DNA of 35,789 nucleotides from an uncultured Collinsella sp. (GCA_958447915.1 CAUDCB010000005.1:1-35789), one strand, 5' to 3'; counted from the first letter of the stretch, positions 23,390 to 31,135 are shown. Translations and numbers: made by a program. Notes: generated by a model from the letters alone, not told the origin.

Positions 23390-24463
23390 ATGGCACTGCC
23401 TAAGGATTTCATCGACACCAACGACTTCACCAAAGAGCAGATCCTGGCTATCGAGGATCTTGGCCTGGCAATGAAGAAGGCCATTAAGGTTGACGGTTAT
23501 TATCCGCACCTGCTCCGCAACAAGAGCCTTGGCATGATCTTCCAGCAGGTTTCCACCCGCACCCGTCTTTCCTTCGAGACCGCTATGACCGACCTCGGCG
23601 GCCATGCTCAGTTCTATGGCCCTGGCACCATCCAGCTCGGCGGTCACGAGTCCCTGGGCGACACCGCTCGCGTTATGGGCTCGCTGCTCGACATCATGAT
23701 GGCTCGCGTTGACCGTCACAAGGACGTCGTCGGCCTCGCCGAGGGCTCCGCTGTGCCCGTCATCAATGGCATGTCCGAGTTCAACCATCCCACACAGGAG
23801 ATGGGCGACCTCATGACCATGCTCGAGAACCTCCCCGAGGGCAAGAAGATCGAGGACTGCACCCTGGCCTTCATCGGCGACGCCACCCAGGTCTGCGTCT
23901 CCCTCATGTTCATCGCCTCCAAGGTCGGCATGAAGTTTGTCCAGTTTGGACCTAAGGGCCACCAGATCCCCGACGGCGGCCTGCACGTTGGCACCGTTGA
24001 GGAGCGCGCCGAGTTCGGCAAGCAGATGATGGCCATCGCCGAGGAGAACTGCAAGGTCTCCGGCGGCTCCATCGTCATCTCCGACGACATCGAGTGCATC
24101 AAGGGTGCCGACTTCATCTACACCGACGTGTGGTATGGCCTGTACGACGAGGAGGTCTCGGGCGAGAACTACATGGACGTGTTCTACCCCAAGTATCAGG
24201 TCACCATGGACATGATGAACTTCGCCGGCCCCAACTCCAAGTTTATGCACTGCCTGCCGGCCACCCGCAACGAGGAAGTCGTCGACGAGGTTATGGACGA
24301 TCCCGAGCGCTCTCTGTGCTGGGTCGAGGCCGAGAACCGCAAGCACTCCATCCGTGCTCTCCTTGCCGCCCTGGGCAAGCGCACTCCGCTCAACGACGAG
24401 GGTGTCGAGTACTTCGCCAAGGCCGAGCTTCACGCCGCTCTCGAGGCTCTCGAGCAGCTCTAA
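23390..24463 (+). CDS. ptcA: putrescine carbamoyltransferase
   Basis: Transfers the carbamoyl group of N-carbamoylputrescine to phosphate, yielding putrescine and carbamoyl-phosphate (agmatine deiminase pathway). The 357-aa product has the carbamoyl-phosphate motif STRTRLSFETAMTDLGGHAQ (about residues 53-72), the HPTQEMGDLMTM motif, and the catalytic MHCLPATRNEE segment. Text such as FVQFGPKG, YTDVWYGLYDEE and the GMSEFNHPTQE context matches enterococcal PTC rather than ornithine transcarbamylase as I recall it. The neighbouring agmatine deiminase supports this. ATG 23390 follows GGAAAGGA. First gene of the agmatine operon; the 132-nt gap to the antiporter holds two hairpins. Confidence 0.92.
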   Translation: MALPKDFIDTNDFTKEQILAIEDLGLAMKKAIKVDGYYPHLLRNKSLGMIFQQVSTRTRLSFETAMTDLGGHAQFYGPGTIQLGGHESLGDTARVMGSLLDIMMARVDRHKDVVGLAEGSAVPVINGMSEFNHPTQEMGDLMTMLENLPEGKKIEDCTLAFIGDATQVCVSLMFIASKVGMKFVQFGPKGHQIPDGGLHVGTVEERAEFGKQMMAIAEENCKVSGGSIVISDDIECIKGADFIYTDVWYGLYDEEVSGENYMDVFYPKYQVTMDMMNFAGPNSKFMHCLPATRNEEVVDEVMDDPERSLCWVEAENRKHSIRALLAALGKRTPLNDEGVEYFAKAELHAALEALEQL

Positions 24464-24489
24464 GCCTTAAGCCTGCTAAACGCACGTTT

Positions 24490-24564
24490 GCGGGCGGCGG
24501 ATGCTCGTCTCCTGTCGCCCGCTCACCGAGGCTCAAGCAATTGCCTTAGTACCTTGGGCCTCGG
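24490..24564 (+). other. two hairpins between ptcA and antiporter gene
   Basis: First hairpin GCGGGCG / CGCCCGC (24490-24496 / 24516-24522). Second hairpin CCGAGGCTCAAG / CTTGGGCCTCGG (24526-24537 / 24553-24564), 12 bp with one G-U-compatible pair. Neither has a T-tract, so they more likely tune mRNA processing or stability in the operon than terminate it. Confidence 0.5.
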
Positions 24565-24595
24565 ATCTGTCCAAGACTGAGCGAAGGAGCTCATC

Positions 24596-26035
24596 ATGAG
24601 CGACGGAAAGAAAAAGCTTTCCTTTTTGACGGTCATTTCGACCATCATCTGCGTCGTCTTCGTTTGCGAGGCCGCCGCTCCTGCTGCTGCCATTGGCAAC
24701 CAGCAGTTCTTCTGGTGGATCTTCCTGATCCTGACCTTCCTGCTTCCCTACGGCATGGTTGTCGCCGAGCTCGGTACCACCTATGACGGCGAGGGCGGCA
24801 TTTACGACTGGGTACGCGATGGCCTGGGCGACAAATGGGGCGCCCGCATCTCGTACTACTACTGGGTCAACTACCCGCTGTGGATCGCCTCGCTGGCTAC
24901 CATGTTCCCCGACATCCTGGGCATGGCCTTTGGCGTCGAGTTCAACTTGGTCGCCAAGATGGGTATCGAACTTGCCTTTGTGTGGATCGTCTACCTTATG
25001 GGCCGCTCAAAGGCGGCCGACTCCGAGTGGGTCCTTAACGGAGGCGCCATCATCAAGGTTGCCGTTGCCGTTATCGTCGGCGCTCTGGGCATTTGGTATG
25101 CCATGGAGAACGGTTTTGCGAACGACATGTCCGCCGCCACCTTCCTGCCCGAGCTCACCAACACCAACGCTCTCGGTTACCTGTCGATCATCATCTTTAA
25201 CTTCATGGGCTTCGAGGTCATCTGCACCATGACCGACGACATGGCCGATCCCGCTCGCGATATCCCCAAGGCTATCATCGTTGGTGGCCTGTCCATCGCC
25301 GTGATCTACCTGTTCGCTGGCTTTGGCATCGGCGCTGCTGTGCCGGCCGATTCCATCGACCCCGACTTTGGCATGATTGTCGCAGTCCAGACCATGGTGG
25401 GTGACTCCATGATCTTTAAGGTCATCTGCATCGCCTTCCTGATCACCCTGTTCGCAAACATGGCCGCTTGGTCCTTCGGCGTTAACTCCGTCGCTCGCTA
25501 CGCTGCCGAGCACGGCAACATGCCCAAGGTCTTCGCCTCGATGATCTCTGATGACGATATGCCCAACGGCGCCAACCTGGTCAACGCCATCGTTGCTTCC
25601 CTGGTGCTGTGCCTGCAGCTGGTTCCCATCGACGCCATCTCCAACGGTGTTTTCTGGATGCTCTTCGGCACCTCCGTCGTCTTCCTGCTGCTCACCTACA
25701 TCCCGATGTTCCCGGCGTTCCTCAACCTTCGTAAGAACGACCCGAACCGCGAGCGCATCTTCACGTTCCCGTTTAAGGGCGCCATGATGAAGGTTATGCT
25801 GGCCATCCCCTGCATCGAGCTGATCCTGGCCATCGTTGCAACGCTGGTTCCGTTCTCCGTCGATGAAATTGGCGACAAGGTCCCGATGATCGTTATCTTC
25901 ATCGTGCTTGTGCTCATCGGCGAGGTCGTCCGCGTCGTCAGCGCCAAGGGTCGCGAGACCGAGTACAAGGGTCTCACCCCTGAGCTGGCTGCTCAGCGTC
26001 TCGCTGAGGAGGCCGCCGAGGCCGAAGAGGACTAG
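24596..26035 (+). CDS. aguD: APC-family permease, probable agmatine/putrescine antiporter
   Basis: A 479-aa transporter of the amino acid-polyamine-organocation superfamily with about 12 hydrophobic segments. The N-terminal half shows the unwound-helix region CEAAAPAAAIGNQQFFWW and LPYGMVVAELGTTYDGEGGIYDWV, followed by FNFMGFEVICTMTDDMADPARDIPKA and an acidic C-terminal tail EEAAEAEED. Gene position between ptcA and agmatine deiminase is that of AguD, which exchanges external agmatine for internal putrescine. Substrate is inferred from context only. ATG 24596 has AAGGAG 7 nt upstream. A clear paralog, about two-thirds identical in the aligned N-terminal half by eye, follows at 28065. Confidence 0.85.
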   Translation: MSDGKKKLSFLTVISTIICVVFVCEAAAPAAAIGNQQFFWWIFLILTFLLPYGMVVAELGTTYDGEGGIYDWVRDGLGDKWGARISYYYWVNYPLWIASLATMFPDILGMAFGVEFNLVAKMGIELAFVWIVYLMGRSKAADSEWVLNGGAIIKVAVAVIVGALGIWYAMENGFANDMSAATFLPELTNTNALGYLSIIIFNFMGFEVICTMTDDMADPARDIPKAIIVGGLSIAVIYLFAGFGIGAAVPADSIDPDFGMIVAVQTMVGDSMIFKVICIAFLITLFANMAAWSFGVNSVARYAAEHGNMPKVFASMISDDDMPNGANLVNAIVASLVLCLQLVPIDAISNGVFWMLFGTSVVFLLLTYIPMFPAFLNLRKNDPNRERIFTFPFKGAMMKVMLAIPCIELILAIVATLVPFSVDEIGDKVPMIVIFIVLVLIGEVVRVVSAKGRETEYKGLTPELAAQRLAEEAAEAEED

Positions 26036-26320
26036 AGCACCCAGAATTGGGATCCCTACTTCTCAATTGTCTAACCATTCCCTGGGGCGGGTGCGAGCGA
26101 TAGCTCCGGTAACCACCTCCCGCCCCAACCTCTCTCTTTCGTATCCTTCGTGCGTATGTCTCCGCGCACTTGGCTACGTCGTCGCTCGCCGGTGCGACTC
26201 CGTGAAAACTGGCACCGGGCGCCCCGACCTTTGCCGGGGGACGGGCGCCCACTATCTCTTGGTTTTAGGCCGCGGGTAACCCGCCCGCGGCAAGCGATCG
26301 TTCGATTTGGAGGAAATCTT
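26036..26320 (+). other. structured leader of agmatine deiminase gene
   Basis: 285 bp without a credible gene. Two GC hairpins are visible: GGGCGCCC (26217-26224) with GGGCGCCC (26243-26250), and GCCGCGGG / CCCGCGGC (26269-26276 / 26284-26291, loop TAACCCG), the latter ending 29 nt before the ATG. No T-tract and no riboswitch consensus that I recognise. Confidence 0.45.
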
Positions 26321-27526
26321 ATGCGTACGATCACCGAGTCCGAGTCCACTCCCAAGGCCGACGGCTTCTTTATGCCTGCTGAGTTTGCCCCGCAGGATCG
26401 CGTGTGGATGGGCTGGCCCCACCGCACCGACACCTGGGCCCACGGCGCCAAGCCGGCTCAGAAGCAGTATGCCGCCATCGCCCGCGCCATCGCCGAGTTC
26501 ACCCCGGTCACCATGTGCGCCAACCAGGCCGACTACGCCAACTGCAAGGCCGTCTTCGAGAATGACGAGAACGTCACCGTTATCGAGATGACCACCGACG
26601 ACGCTTGGTTCCGCGATACCGCCGCCACCTACGTCATCAACGGCAAGGGCGAGAAGCGTGCCAACCACTGGCACTTCAACGCCTACGGCGGTCTCGTCGA
26701 CGGCCTTTATTTCCCGTGGGACAAGGACGAGCAGATCGCCCTTAAGATGGCCGAGCTCTCCGGCTGCCGCCGCTATCGTCCCGATGACATGATCCTCGAG
26801 GGCGGCTCCATCACCGTCGACGGCGAGGGCACCCTTGTCGTGACCGACCAGTGCCTGCTTTCCCCGGGCCGCACCTGCTCTGCGGTTCTGGAGGAGGAAG
26901 AGGATCCCGAGTCCATCTGGCCCAAGTACCACAAGAAGTTTGAGCCCTGGAGCGAGGAGCTTCGCGCCTACATGGACGAGCACCTCAAGGATTACCTGGG
27001 TGTCGAGAAGGTCATCTGGGTCAAGGAGGGCATCGACCCCGAGGAGACCAACGGCCACATCGATGACGTCGCCACGTTCATCGCCCCGGGCGTCATGGCC
27101 TGCATCTGGACCGACAATCCCGAGTATCCGTTCTACGAGCAGTGCCACGCTGCCTACGAGACCCTCTCCAACGCCGTTGACGCCAAGGGCCGCAAGATGA
27201 AGGTCTACAAGCTCTGCATGCCCGTGAACCCGCTGTTCATGGACCAGGCTTCCTGCGACACCATCGACGCCGACGAGAACGCCGAGCCGCGCGTTCCCGA
27301 CGAGCCGCTGATCGCCTCCTACATGAACTACCTGGTCACCAACCACGGCGTTATCGTCCCGCAGTACGGCGACGAGAACGACCAGCTGGCCGTTGACACG
27401 CTCCAGAAGATCTATGACGAGGTCTGGGGCGAGGGCGTCTACAAGTGCGTCGGCGTTCAGTCCGAGCAGGTCGTCTTCGGCGGCGGAAACATCCACTGCA
27501 TTACGCAGCAGGAGCCGTCCGCTTAA
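26321..27526 (+). CDS. aguA: agmatine deiminase
   Basis: A guanidine-group-modifying enzyme that hydrolyses agmatine to N-carbamoylputrescine and ammonia. The 401-aa product has PAEFAPQDRVWMGWPHR at the N-terminus, TTDDAWFRDTAATYV, the DDMILEGGSITVDGEGT Glu/Asp segment, the catalytic His in ETNGHIDDVATF and the catalytic Cys in the C-terminal VVFGGGNIHCITQQEP. It is about 30 residues longer than the usual 365-370, largely from an acidic insertion (VLEEEEDPESIWPKYHKKF) before the EHLKDYLGVEKVIW helix. ATG 26321 follows GGAGGA. It completes the first two steps with ptcA; carbamate kinase is not in the window. Confidence 0.95.
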   Translation: MRTITESESTPKADGFFMPAEFAPQDRVWMGWPHRTDTWAHGAKPAQKQYAAIARAIAEFTPVTMCANQADYANCKAVFENDENVTVIEMTTDDAWFRDTAATYVINGKGEKRANHWHFNAYGGLVDGLYFPWDKDEQIALKMAELSGCRRYRPDDMILEGGSITVDGEGTLVVTDQCLLSPGRTCSAVLEEEEDPESIWPKYHKKFEPWSEELRAYMDEHLKDYLGVEKVIWVKEGIDPEETNGHIDDVATFIAPGVMACIWTDNPEYPFYEQCHAAYETLSNAVDAKGRKMKVYKLCMPVNPLFMDQASCDTIDADENAEPRVPDEPLIASYMNYLVTNHGVIVPQYGDENDQLAVDTLQKIYDEVWGEGVYKCVGVQSEQVVFGGGNIHCITQQEPSA

Positions 27527-27541
27527 TCGTCTGACTTTCCG

Positions 27542-27623
27542 AGGCACCCCATCTCGCCGCTCAAACCGTCGCTCGCGTACCAAAGTACGCTTCGCTCCTC
27601 TTTCGCGGCGACCTGGGGCACCT
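27542..27623. repeat. dispersed palindromic repeat, copy 2
   Basis: 82-bp near-identical copy of 5154-5236: the same terminal arms, with the central GCGTAC/GTACGC stem and a changed loop (CAAA instead of ATGAA). It starts 15 nt after the aguA stop codon. Confidence 0.8.
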
Positions 27624-27624
27624 C

Positions 27625-27718
27625 GAAAACCCAGCCGATCAATCGGACGGTCGGTGAATCGGACCATCTTGGGGCATTGATGGTTGATTTGCTTGATGTC
27701 TTGGTCGGTTGGGTTTTC
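27625..27718. repeat. 18-bp inverted repeat enclosing an inner hairpin
   Basis: GAAAACCCAGCCGATCAA (27625-27642) pairs with TTGGTCGGTTGGGTTTTC (27701-27718); 16 of 18 match and both exceptions are wobble-compatible. An inner ACCATC / GATGGT stem lies at 27663-27684. It follows directly on the previous repeat. Confidence 0.7.
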
Positions 27719-27769
27719 TTTGGGCACTCCGTTGCCTCCACTTCGGATTGCCCTTTGCTTTGATTGAGT

Positions 27770-27837
27770 ACGCGTCTGGCCTGGGATTTTTGCGGGTTAG
27801 GCCAATTGTTCGCTTGAATTTCCCAGGTCAGACGCGT
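27770..27837. repeat. 17-bp inverted repeat
   Basis: ACGCGTCTGGCCTGGGA (27770-27786) against TCCCAGGTCAGACGCGT (27821-27837), 16 of 17 matching with one wobble-compatible pair, 34-nt spacer. Third consecutive palindrome in the 538-bp gap between aguA and the second antiporter. Confidence 0.75.
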
Positions 27838-27892
27838 CTTCAATTGCCGAAAGTTTCCGGTCGCGAACGCGGCCGTTTTGATCGGAGTATCT

Positions 27893-28075
27893 ATGTACCA
27901 GCGTATCGTTATCTACACGCGCCTGTTCCGCGAGCGTTGGTCCAACAACTGCATCCTCTCCTCTCTTTGGGATAGCACCTGTACCGGTGACGCGGCCTGC
28001 AACCCTACCTTGGGCTGCGCCTTCGGTACAGATGCCATCCTTTTTGCCGTGGGGGGAGCATGCCATGGCAGGTAA
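27893..28075 (+). CDS. possible leader ORF overlapping the second antiporter start
   Basis: A 60-codon frame MYQRIVIYTRLFRERWSNN... with CGGAG 7 nt upstream of its ATG and a stop (28073-28075) that overlaps the antiporter start by 11 nt in another frame. The C-terminal half has four Cys and is hydrophobic (CAFGTDAILFAVGGACHG). It could be a translated leader that couples to the antiporter, or chance. No family is recognised. Confidence 0.3.
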   Translation: MYQRIVIYTRLFRERWSNNCILSSLWDSTCTGDAACNPTLGCAFGTDAILFAVGGACHGR

Positions 28076-29474
28076 AAAGTTCTCCCTGATCGAGGTCATC
28101 CTTTCGGTTATCTGCGTCGTGTTTACCATCGAGGCGGCGGCTCCGGCATCTGCCATGGGCAACGTGCAGTTCTTCTGGTGGATCTTCCTTATCATTACGT
28201 TTTTGCTTCCCTATGGCCTGGTGGTGGCCGAGCTGGGTACGGCGTTTGATTCCGAGGGCGGCCTGTACGATTGGGTCCGCTTGGGCCTGGGCGACCGTTG
28301 GGGCGCCCGTTGCTCTTGGTGCTACTGGGTTAACTTTCCGCTGTGGGTGGCAAGTATCGCTTGCATGTTCCCCAGTGTCATTAATGCGGTGTGGGGTATC
28401 GAGTTTTCACTTGGGATCCGAATTGCTATCGAGATTGCCTTTGTGTGGGGCGTCACGGTCATGGCAATGCAGCCGGTGGCCGAGGCCGATTGGGTTATGG
28501 ACGGCGGCGCCGTCATCAAGGTACTCATTACCGCTGTGGTGGGAATCGTCGGCATTTGGTTTGCCTGCAATAACGGCTTTGCCAACGACATGTCGTTTAA
28601 GACCTTCATTCCAGATCTGGGCGACACCAATTCGTTGACGTACCTATCGATTATCCTGTTCAACTTTATGGGCTTCGAAGTGGTCGCGACCTTTGCCAGC
28701 ACGATGAAGAACCCGTCGCGCGATATCCCCAAGGCGGTTATTGCCGGTGGCGTGGCCATTGCGGCAATTTACATCATTTGCGGCATTGGCATTGGAGCCG
28801 CGGTTCCCACCGAGCAGCTTTCACTCGATTCGGGCATTGTGGACGCAGTCGCCGCTATGGTGGGGCGCACCCACCCGCTGACGATGATTGTTGGCGTGGC
28901 CTTTTTGGTGACGCTGTTCGCCAACATGATCTGCTGGAGCTTTGGCGTCAACAACGTAGCGAGCTATGCCGCGCGCCATGGCAACATGCCGCGTCCCTTT
29001 GCGTTGGTGTCCAAAAAGACCGGCATGCCCAACGGCTCGGCACTCATTAACGGTTGTTTTGCCAGCCTGGTGCTGCTGCTCCAGATTCCGCTGGGCGAGG
29101 GCTCCGATGTCTTTTGGGTTTTCTTCTCGATGAACGTCGTCTTCTTGCTTATGAGCTATATCCCGATGTTCCCGGCGTTTTGGCGTCTGCGCAAATGCGA
29201 CGGTCGCCCGCGTGTGTTCCGCGCACCCTTCGAGGGTAAGGTGCTCGTGGTAGCGCTCGCGATTCCCGTGATAGAGCTCGTGCTTTCGATTGTCGCTACG
29301 ATTGTGCCGCTCAACAGCTCGTCCGCCGAAATGGCAAAGTTGCCCATTCTCATGGGTGTGGTGATCGGCGTGTTGCTGGGCGAGGTCTCGCGCCTCATAT
29401 CGCGTCGCGGCCGCAGTGTCGATAATCCCGGCATTGGTGCAAGGGAATCAGGTTTCTTTGCACCAAAACAGTAG
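28065..29474 (+). CDS. APC-family permease, paralog of the agmatine/putrescine antiporter
   Basis: A 469-aa transporter strongly similar along its length to the permease at 24596: shared IEAAAPASAMGNVQFFWWIF, LPYGLVVAELGTAFDSEGGLYDWV, FNFMGFEVVATFASTMKNPSRDIPKA and SYIPMFPAFWRLRK. About 12 TM segments. ATG 28065 follows GGGGGGAG. The leader is long and highly palindromic, so it is probably an independently regulated unit. Possible roles are a second agmatine/putrescine exchanger, or transport of the substrate of the nearby amidohydrolase. The end of the gene overlaps a dispersed hairpin (29443-29471), so the last codons derive from the element. Confidence 0.85.
   Translation: MAGKKFSLIEVILSVICVVFTIEAAAPASAMGNVQFFWWIFLIITFLLPYGLVVAELGTAFDSEGGLYDWVRLGLGDRWGARCSWCYWVNFPLWVASIACMFPSVINAVWGIEFSLGIRIAIEIAFVWGVTVMAMQPVAEADWVMDGGAVIKVLITAVVGIVGIWFACNNGFANDMSFKTFIPDLGDTNSLTYLSIILFNFMGFEVVATFASTMKNPSRDIPKAVIAGGVAIAAIYIICGIGIGAAVPTEQLSLDSGIVDAVAAMVGRTHPLTMIVGVAFLVTLFANMICWSFGVNNVASYAARHGNMPRPFALVSKKTGMPNGSALINGCFASLVLLLQIPLGEGSDVFWVFFSMNVVFLLMSYIPMFPAFWRLRKCDGRPRVFRAPFEGKVLVVALAIPVIELVLSIVATIVPLNSSSAEMAKLPILMGVVIGVLLGEVSRLISRRGRSVDNPGIGARESGFFAPKQ
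29443..29471 (+). repeat. GGTGCAA...TTGCACC hairpin at permease 3' end
   Basis: Homologue of the 1119-1151 hairpin: arms TTGGTGCAA / TTGCACCAA with the interior GGGAATCAGGTTTCT against GGGGGACAGGTTGCT (other strand). It encodes the final residues of the permease, indicating insertion into or formation of the gene's 3' end. Confidence 0.55.
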
Positions 29475-29495
29475 CGCCGCGAGTTGCGCGGCGCT
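29473..29495 (+). terminator. hairpin after second permease
   Basis: Perfect 9-bp stem AGCGCCGCG / CGCGGCGCT with loop AGTTG. The tail TGCTGTGTCTT is poor in T, so it is a weak terminator. The convergent 63-aa gene ends 15 nt further on. Confidence 0.55.
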
Positions 29496-29509
29496 TGCTG
29501 TGTCTTGGA

Positions 29510-29701
29510 TTACTGCTCGCAGTGCTCGGGATCGGAAGCGAGCTTAGGCGCAAAGTAGGGAACGTGGCCCAGGTACGGACAGCCGTCCGGGCGCTCGTCG
29601 ACAACGCAGGGGATATCGTCGTAGGTGAGTGAGTCGCTCAGGCGGGCGATGGCCTTGGCGGCAGGAGCGACGAGCATCTTGAGAGGTGCGATAGGCGCCA
29701 T
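29510..29701 (-). CDS. small cysteine-containing protein of unknown function
   Basis: 63 aa, MAPIAPLKMLVAPAAKAIARL..., with three Cys in the C-terminal half (DIPCVVDERPDGCPYLGH and DPEHC). The ATG at 29699-29701 has AAAGGAG 6 nt upstream; an ATG 15 nt earlier has no ribosome site. The Cys spacing could bind a metal. It lies between the second antiporter (convergent) and the second LuxR gene (divergent). Function is unknown; coding status is supported by the ribosome site and protein-like composition. Confidence 0.6.
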   Translation of the reverse strand: MAPIAPLKMLVAPAAKAIARLSDSLTYDDIPCVVDERPDGCPYLGHVPYFAPKLASDPEHCEQ

Positions 29702-29829
29702 GGCATCTCCTTTCATCGGTGAGACACAGCTTGTTTATCTAAACGATACAGTACGTTTAATCGGTGAGTCTAATCTTGCGGCAAAGAATCTGTCAACATC
29801 CTCACGGCATCTAGACAGGGGAGGCGGGC

Positions 29830-30822
29830 ATGAGTTTCGCGTTCTATATCTACACCACGATTATCATGGGTGTGGCTCTGGTGACCAGTGCCGTGGCATT
29901 GGTGGTTTGGCTCATGACGCGCCGTCGCGACAGCCTGGTGGCCGCGGCGGGCTTTTTGCTCTACATGCTCGATATGTCGGTCATTTTTTTTGACGAGTAC
30001 AATCGGCTCAAATACGAATACGCTGTTACCTTTAGCGAGCCGTTGCAGCACCCCTTGCTGCGCTGCGTGCTCGGTCTTGCCATCTATGCCTGCGTGGTAC
30101 TGTGGATGTTTGCGCGCTTGCGCAAAAGACCGACGTCGCGCATGCTCGGACTTGCTATCGTGCCGTTTTCAATCTTGCAATTGGTGCTGGTGCCTCGCAG
30201 CGGTGCTGCCGGAGAGGTGCAGCAGTATCTCTTTTGGCTCACGCGTGACCTGGGCAATGTAGGATGTCTTGCCTATGCCGCCTGGCATTACCGGCACAGG
30301 GCCACGCGTGTTGAGAAACTCGACCTCGACCGCTCAAAGCTCTTTTGGAAGGTGGCACTCGTTCTTGCGTTTTGCGTAATCGCCGAGGACACCTACATGA
30401 TTTTGCTCTGCCGCCCCGACTCTCAAAACCCCGTCATCAGCCTCTTTTTGTGGTATCTGTCCGAGCGCAATATCTCCGAAAACGTGCTGCTCGTGGTATG
30501 CGCGGTCCAACTCTTTTGCCAGTTTAGCCATATCCTGCGCGTGTATGCCCGTCATCCGCGTGCCGATGAGGACGTGGCGGCCGAGAGCGCACGCTCTGGG
30601 GACGATCTAGCATCACGCGTTGTGATCTATGCCGATGCCCATAAGCTGTCGCGGCGCGAGCAGGAGGTGCTCACGCTGGTGCTGAAGGGCAACGACGCCC
30701 AAAACATCGCCAGCGAGTTGGTCATCAGCCCTGGCACTGTCAAGGCGCACTTGCATCGCATCTACGTTAAAAGCGGTGTCTCCAACCGAGATGACCTCAT
30801 AGATGCCTTTTGGCGTTCCTAG
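29830..30822 (+). CDS. membrane-anchored LuxR-family regulator, paralog 2
   Basis: A 330-aa homologue of the regulator at 22094. It has about seven hydrophobic segments (FYIYTTIIMGVALVTSAVALVVW, VAAAGFLLYMLDMSVIFF, VLGLAIYACVVLWMF, LFWKVALVLAFCVIAEDTYMILL, VLLVVCAVQLFCQF). A C-terminal LuxR HTH follows at about 266-330: KLSRREQEVLTLVLKGNDAQNIASELVISPGTVKAHLHRIYVKSG. The loop YLSERNISEN and the AED.Y.IL helix are shared with paralog 1, suggesting a conserved ligand or signalling site. ATG 29830 follows GGGGAGG. It is upstream of and co-oriented with the amidohydrolase and MATE genes, which it may activate. Confidence 0.87.
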   Translation: MSFAFYIYTTIIMGVALVTSAVALVVWLMTRRRDSLVAAAGFLLYMLDMSVIFFDEYNRLKYEYAVTFSEPLQHPLLRCVLGLAIYACVVLWMFARLRKRPTSRMLGLAIVPFSILQLVLVPRSGAAGEVQQYLFWLTRDLGNVGCLAYAAWHYRHRATRVEKLDLDRSKLFWKVALVLAFCVIAEDTYMILLCRPDSQNPVISLFLWYLSERNISENVLLVVCAVQLFCQFSHILRVYARHPRADEDVAAESARSGDDLASRVVIYADAHKLSRREQEVLTLVLKGNDAQNIASELVISPGTVKAHLHRIYVKSGVSNRDDLIDAFWRS

Positions 30823-31135
30823 CCCTATTTTTCCTTGAATGCGAGCCTTGCCGATAAGGCGGGCGCCGTTGGGCGTAATGAAGCGGCATTAATCTCAGAC
30901 AATAAACCCGCAGGTAAAAAGTGTAAACCGGCTTAAACTGACCGTTTGCGGCCCCTGACCTTGGCATGGGTTTGCCCCTGTGTATCAATGGATATAGCGC
31001 GAAGCCGCGGACGTGAGACAGACATCTGAGTACGGCTTACAGGCGCGCGCCGATGCGGGAGTGCTTTGCTCCCGACCGAAAGCCAGCGCGGGCGGTGTAC
31101 CCGCGTTACATCCTAAAACGTCTGAGGAGGCTCAC
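30823..31135 (+). promoter_or_regulatory. control region ahead of amidohydrolase gene
   Basis: 313 bp with no gene. It contains TAAACCCGCAGGT (30903-30915), identical to the site beside the first LuxR gene, followed by AAAAAGTGTAAACC, which is also similar there. Nearer the gene, two 6-bp hairpins CGGGAG/CTCCCG and CGCGGG/CCCGCG (about 31055-31110) lie before the GAGGAGG ribosome site. Confidence 0.5.

Noticed and set aside
23321..24433. 370-aa open frame antisense to ptcA
   Set aside because: His/Val/Leu-rich shadow frame without motif; the sense strand has the complete transcarbamylase signature.
26036..26320. Guanidine or polyamine riboswitch before aguA
   Set aside because: Hairpins are present but none of the known guanidine riboswitch consensus elements is recognisable.
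26252..27727. 491-aa open frame antisense to aguA
   Set aside because: Same reason; it also runs through the dispersed palindromic repeat at its start.
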